A stretch of 64,000 nucleotides of DNA. Origin: Cellulophaga sp. Hel_I_12 (GTDB lineage Bacteria > Bacteroidota > Bacteroidia > Flavobacteriales > Flavobacteriaceae). The translations under genes were made by a program, and so were the position numbers. The stretch covers positions 62,001 to 126,000 of the forward strand of contig NZ_JUHB01000001.1 in assembly GCF_000799565.1 (NCBI RefSeq), written 5' to 3'. How positions within the stretch are numbered: position 1 is the first letter of the stretch; each line of letters opens with the position of its first letter. The notes beneath the pieces are model-generated. The model did not search any database. It was given only the letters and a program-made list of their open reading frames with translations, and was not told the origin of the DNA. Positions 61,485 through 64,000 of this stretch are shown here, one piece after another.

Positions 61485-62150
61485 ATGATGGATGAATTAG
61501 AACTATTAAAAAAAGACTGGCAAAAAAAGGATGTAGATCATCCTAAATTGTCTTACAATGAAATTCACGGGATGCTTTGGAAAAAATCTTTTTCTATTGT
61601 GAAGTGGATCTTTGTGATTAGCCTTATTGAACTTTTGGTGCCACATTTGGTATACCTCTTTCCATCGCTATGGCCAAGTGACGGGTATGAACTTTACGAA
61701 AATTTAGGATTAGCCAATCCCTTATTTATTTTATCTTTTCTCTATTATGCCGTAGTGGCCTACTTTATCTTTCAGTTTTATAAACGATATAAAGAAATTT
61801 CAGTGTTAGAAAATGCCAAAAGTTTAATGGCAAAAATTATCAGGACTAGAAAAACCGTTAAAAACTATATATTCTTTTCGCTTACGATGTTTTTGTTGAT
61901 GTTTATGACCGTTGTTTTTTTTATTTATATCAATGATGACTTTATTCATAGTCTTGAATTATCAGGAAAAGATATTAGCGAAATATCTAAAGAAAAATTA
62001 GAAAATTTAAAATTCCTATCCATGATTATTGTGGCAGCAGCAGGAGTAGTCCTAACCCTCCTTATTGGTTTTATTTACTTTTTACTCTATGGACTTTTAC
62101 TTAAGAAGTTAAATAGCAATTATAGTGAATTAAGAAAGTTAGAGGTGTAG
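61485..62150 (+). CDS. Membrane protein, probable anti-sigma partner
   Basis: 221 residues. A cytoplasmic helical N-terminus (ELLKKDWQKKD) of about 45 residues is followed by four membrane helices (about 42-62, 85-105, 130-150 and 183-206). It starts 5 bp after the sigma-factor gene, the standard position of an anti-sigma factor. The WQKK-like N-terminal segment is typical of these Flavobacteriaceae proteins. Function inferred from context; it has no ZAS zinc motif. Confidence 0.7.
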   Translation: MMDELELLKKDWQKKDVDHPKLSYNEIHGMLWKKSFSIVKWIFVISLIELLVPHLVYLFPSLWPSDGYELYENLGLANPLFILSFLYYAVVAYFIFQFYKRYKEISVLENAKSLMAKIIRTRKTVKNYIFFSLTMFLLMFMTVVFFIYINDDFIHSLELSGKDISEISKEKLENLKFLSMIIVAAAGVVLTLLIGFIYFLLYGLLLKKLNSNYSELRKLEV

Positions 62151-62425
62151 TTACCTGGCTGCTGTTTGATGCTGAGCATTGTAATGAGTCCTCGGCTTGG
62201 AATTAGCTGAATCAAAGTAGCTAAACTGTAAAAAAGTAGCTATGCTTTTAGTACTTTATCTTGGTTTATGTATATGATGTGCAGGCGGAATGGATAATTA
62301 GTGGCTATAAACAGGCGCTCTAACATAAAACAACACCCTACCCTGAAAATGGTAAAGTCTACAAGCATGTGTTTCAACAAGAAGGCTAATTTTTTTAACC
62401 AAGAACATCTAGGTTAAACGACGCC

Positions 62426-63229
62426 CTAAGTACGCCATTTACGTTCCTTGTTTTCTTCCTCTAGTATCGCTAAATCTTTCGCAGAAATCACTTTTAAAAA
62501 TGAAGGGTGCTGCTCTATAGCATACTCCAATTTTTCGATAATAGACTCAAAAGATTCGTTTTCGTAATCAATGGCTAAGGGTTCTTTAATGACAATGGAT
62601 TGTAAAATTCCTTTCTTTTTAATGCGAAGGCCCTTTTTATCAAATGAGCGTCTAAATCCGTCAATGACTACAGGAACTACAACCGGCTTATATTTTTTAA
62701 TAATGTGTGAAGTACCTTTTCGTAACGGTTTCCAGGGGGTAGTGGTTCCCTGTGGAAATGTAATTACCCAACCATCATCTAAGGCTTTTCCAATATTAGA
62801 AATATCACTCATTTTTACTTGTCGGTTGACATCTTTTCCTTCAGCTCTCCACGTACGTTCAACACTTATCGATCCGGCATAGGCTAATATTCTCGCCAGT
62901 AAACTTTTTTTCATGGTTTCGGCAGCGGCGACATAGTACATGTTTAATTTAGGCTGCCAGATGTACCCTAGGTTCTTAATGTTATTATCTCTGCCGCTTA
63001 AACTTGCATTAAACACATGGAACATAGCTACGACATCAGCAAAATAGGTTTGATGGTTGCTGACAAAAAGTACATTTCTTTCAGGTAGGCTTCTGATAAT
63101 ATCTGCTCCTTCAATTTCTAAAGTATTAAATCCTTTGTAGCGTTTGTGTGAAATGAGCGCTAAAACTCGAATTAACCATTTTTTTAGAAACAGGTAATGA
63201 CCGAAAGGGTTCTTTTTAAATAAAGGCAT
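62426..63229 (-). CDS. 1-acylglycerol-3-phosphate acyltransferase family (PlsC-like)
   Basis: 267 residues. Motif I reads SNHQTYFADVV, with five residues between His and Asp where most PlsC enzymes have four. Motif II is SISVERTWRAEG-like, motif III FPQGTTTPWKPL (instead of FPEGTR), and motif IV VVVPVVIDGFRR. The pattern is that of a divergent acyltransferase branch seen in Bacteroidota. It probably acylates a lipid precursor at the inner membrane (no clear N-terminal helix except about 12-28). Substrate unknown. Confidence 0.8.
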   Translation of the reverse strand: MPLFKKNPFGHYLFLKKWLIRVLALISHKRYKGFNTLEIEGADIIRSLPERNVLFVSNHQTYFADVVAMFHVFNASLSGRDNNIKNLGYIWQPKLNMYYVAAAETMKKSLLARILAYAGSISVERTWRAEGKDVNRQVKMSDISNIGKALDDGWVITFPQGTTTPWKPLRKGTSHIIKKYKPVVVPVVIDGFRRSFDKKGLRIKKKGILQSIVIKEPLAIDYENESFESIIEKLEYAIEQHPSFLKVISAKDLAILEEENKERKWRT

Positions 63230-63269
63230 GCTAGAATGTATTAGTATTTGCTAAATTACAAAATATGAG

Positions 63270-63911
63270 CTACAGAACCTGTTTTAAAAGCTCTTTTACT
63301 TCACTCAACATCATAGCAGTAGCTCCCCAAACGGTGTAACCATTTAATTTAAAGGCTGGTACCTCGACACTCTCGGCGTATGAAGTACTTAATTTTTTTG
63401 TAAAAACCAGTTTGTCATCCATAAAATCAGTTAAAGAAACTTCTATTAAAGCCTCTACTTCTGATTTTTGCAGAATAAAACCACTGGGACTTCGACAAAT
63501 ACCTATATAGGGATAAACTTCAAAATTGCTAGGTGGAATGTAAATTTGAGTTAAGCTTTTAATGACTTCCACGTCAGCGGGTGGTACTCCTACTTCTTCA
63601 TGAGTTTCTCGCAAAGCGGTGTGCAGTAAATCTTTATCTTCTTTTTCTACTTTACCTCCAGGAAACCCAATTTGGTTAGAGTGCACTCCTTTATAAGTTT
63701 TTCTTAAAATGAGTAATAAATTTGTATTTTGTTGGTTATTAGGGTAAAATAAGGATAATACAGCCGCTTTTTTTGGGTTTTTAGTTAAATTTTCAATTTC
63801 TTGTAATTGTTTAACCCGAAATAAAGGTGTCATTTTATGATGTGAATCTACCCCAGGAAGCGGGAGATTTTTTATTTTTGAAATCCGTTTAGAAAAATCA
63901 TCAAAATTCAT
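63270..63911 (-). CDS. NUDIX hydrolase, CoA pyrophosphatase type
   Basis: 213 residues from the ATG at 63909-63911 (MNFDDFSKRISKI); a longer frame runs through the divergent gene and is rejected. The Nudix box is GGKVEKEDKDLLHTALRE followed by THEEVG. The preceding HSNQIGFPGGK and SPSGFILQKSEVEAL fit the CoA-diphosphatase branch (YeaB/NudL-like). Probably cleaves CoA or its derivatives. Its start codon overlaps that of the divergent lipoprotein. Confidence 0.87.
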   Translation of the reverse strand: MNFDDFSKRISKIKNLPLPGVDSHHKMTPLFRVKQLQEIENLTKNPKKAAVLSLFYPNNQQNTNLLLILRKTYKGVHSNQIGFPGGKVEKEDKDLLHTALRETHEEVGVPPADVEVIKSLTQIYIPPSNFEVYPYIGICRSPSGFILQKSEVEALIEVSLTDFMDDKLVFTKKLSTSYAESVEVPAFKLNGYTVWGATAMMLSEVKELLKQVL

Positions 63912-64000
63912 GACTCGTACGCAATTAATAATTATACTTTTTTTTGTTTTCAATGTGTTTACTGCTTGTAAAGATAAACCAAGCAAGGTAAAAGCAGCGA
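63910..64000 (+). CDS. Lipoprotein, N-terminal part (cut by right edge)
   Basis: An ATG at 63910-63912 opens a frame running off the right edge. It reads MTRTQLIIILFFVFNVFTAC and then KDKPSKVKAA: a short signal peptide with lipobox FTAC (Cys20) and a Lys-rich start of the mature part. Only 30 residues are visible, so no family can be given. Its start codon shares two bases with the start codon of the divergent NUDIX gene. Confidence 0.6.
   Translation, partial: MTRTQLIIILFFVFNVFTACKDKPSKVKAA

Overview
The window is AT-rich DNA from a member of the Bacteroidota, almost certainly a marine or environmental Flavobacteriaceae. The evidence is lipoproteins with very short signal peptides, A-rich leaders in place of Shine-Dalgarno sites, a TTG / TAnnTTTG promoter in front of lpd, and a flavobacterial gene repertoire (DUF4870, DUF4412, TM2, aroQ, xerD, NDH-2, a MoxR/DUF58/DUF4350/SpoIIM cluster). 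No rRNA or tRNA gene was seen.

Region 1 (1-10.65 kb) is an integron-like cassette array. A tyrosine recombinase (9034-10161, minus) is followed downstream by at least eight cassettes, C1 nearest the integrase to C8 cut by the left edge. All cassette genes are on the minus strand, the same strand as the integrase, so the layout is inverted relative to class 1 integrons. Cassettes are separated by long (135-202 bp) imperfect palindromes with AAC/GTT cores that behave as attC sites. For every complete cassette the 9-10 bp at its 5' boundary are identical to the complement of the bases at the inner end of its own attC, and these bases differ between cassettes. Cargo includes a C5 DNA methyltransferase, an ADP-ribosyltransferase-fold candidate, a SMI1/KNR4 protein, an alpha/beta hydrolase and several small secreted or membrane proteins. 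An IS3-family element with AAA target duplication sits in the leader of C1.

Region 2 (11.1-24.4 kb, plus strand) is a catabolic cluster: a Crp/Fnr regulator, two acyl-CoA dehydrogenases, an APH-type kinase overlapping the second one, a DUF1330 protein, three SDRs, an enoyl-CoA hydratase, two MDR reductases, a MaoC hydratase and an acyl-CoA ligase. The kinase plus dehydrogenase pair resembles the ACAD10/11 and LvaA/LvaC systems that convert 4-hydroxyacyl-CoA through a phospho-intermediate.

Region 3 (24.6-37.6 kb, minus strand) is an apparently single-direction locus for exported proteins. It holds a cholesterol-dependent-cytolysin-like protein, a 1018-residue Tat lipoprotein with a transglutaminase-like region and a vWA domain, a second Tat protein, a YkgJ-type cysteine-cluster protein, three paralogous lipoproteins, a repeat-propeller lipoprotein, DUF4412, DUF4870 and DUF3592 proteins, and a decayed lipoprotein gene at the end. 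I could not match this combination to a named system; it is my main candidate for something undescribed. Next to it (37.7-42.5 kb) lie an ECF sigma factor, an anti-sigma/TPR membrane protein, and a convergent TPR-CHAT membrane protease with a lipoprotein upstream.

Region 4 (42.9-64 kb) is mostly core genome: upp, a response regulator, small membrane proteins, DUF808, the MoxR cluster with RDD and SpoIIM proteins, a TRIC-like channel, lpd, aroQ, TM2, two outer-membrane proteins, xerD, NDH-2, an ECF sigma/anti-sigma pair, an acyltransferase and a NUDIX hydrolase. A lipoprotein gene running off the right edge overlaps the NUDIX start codon.
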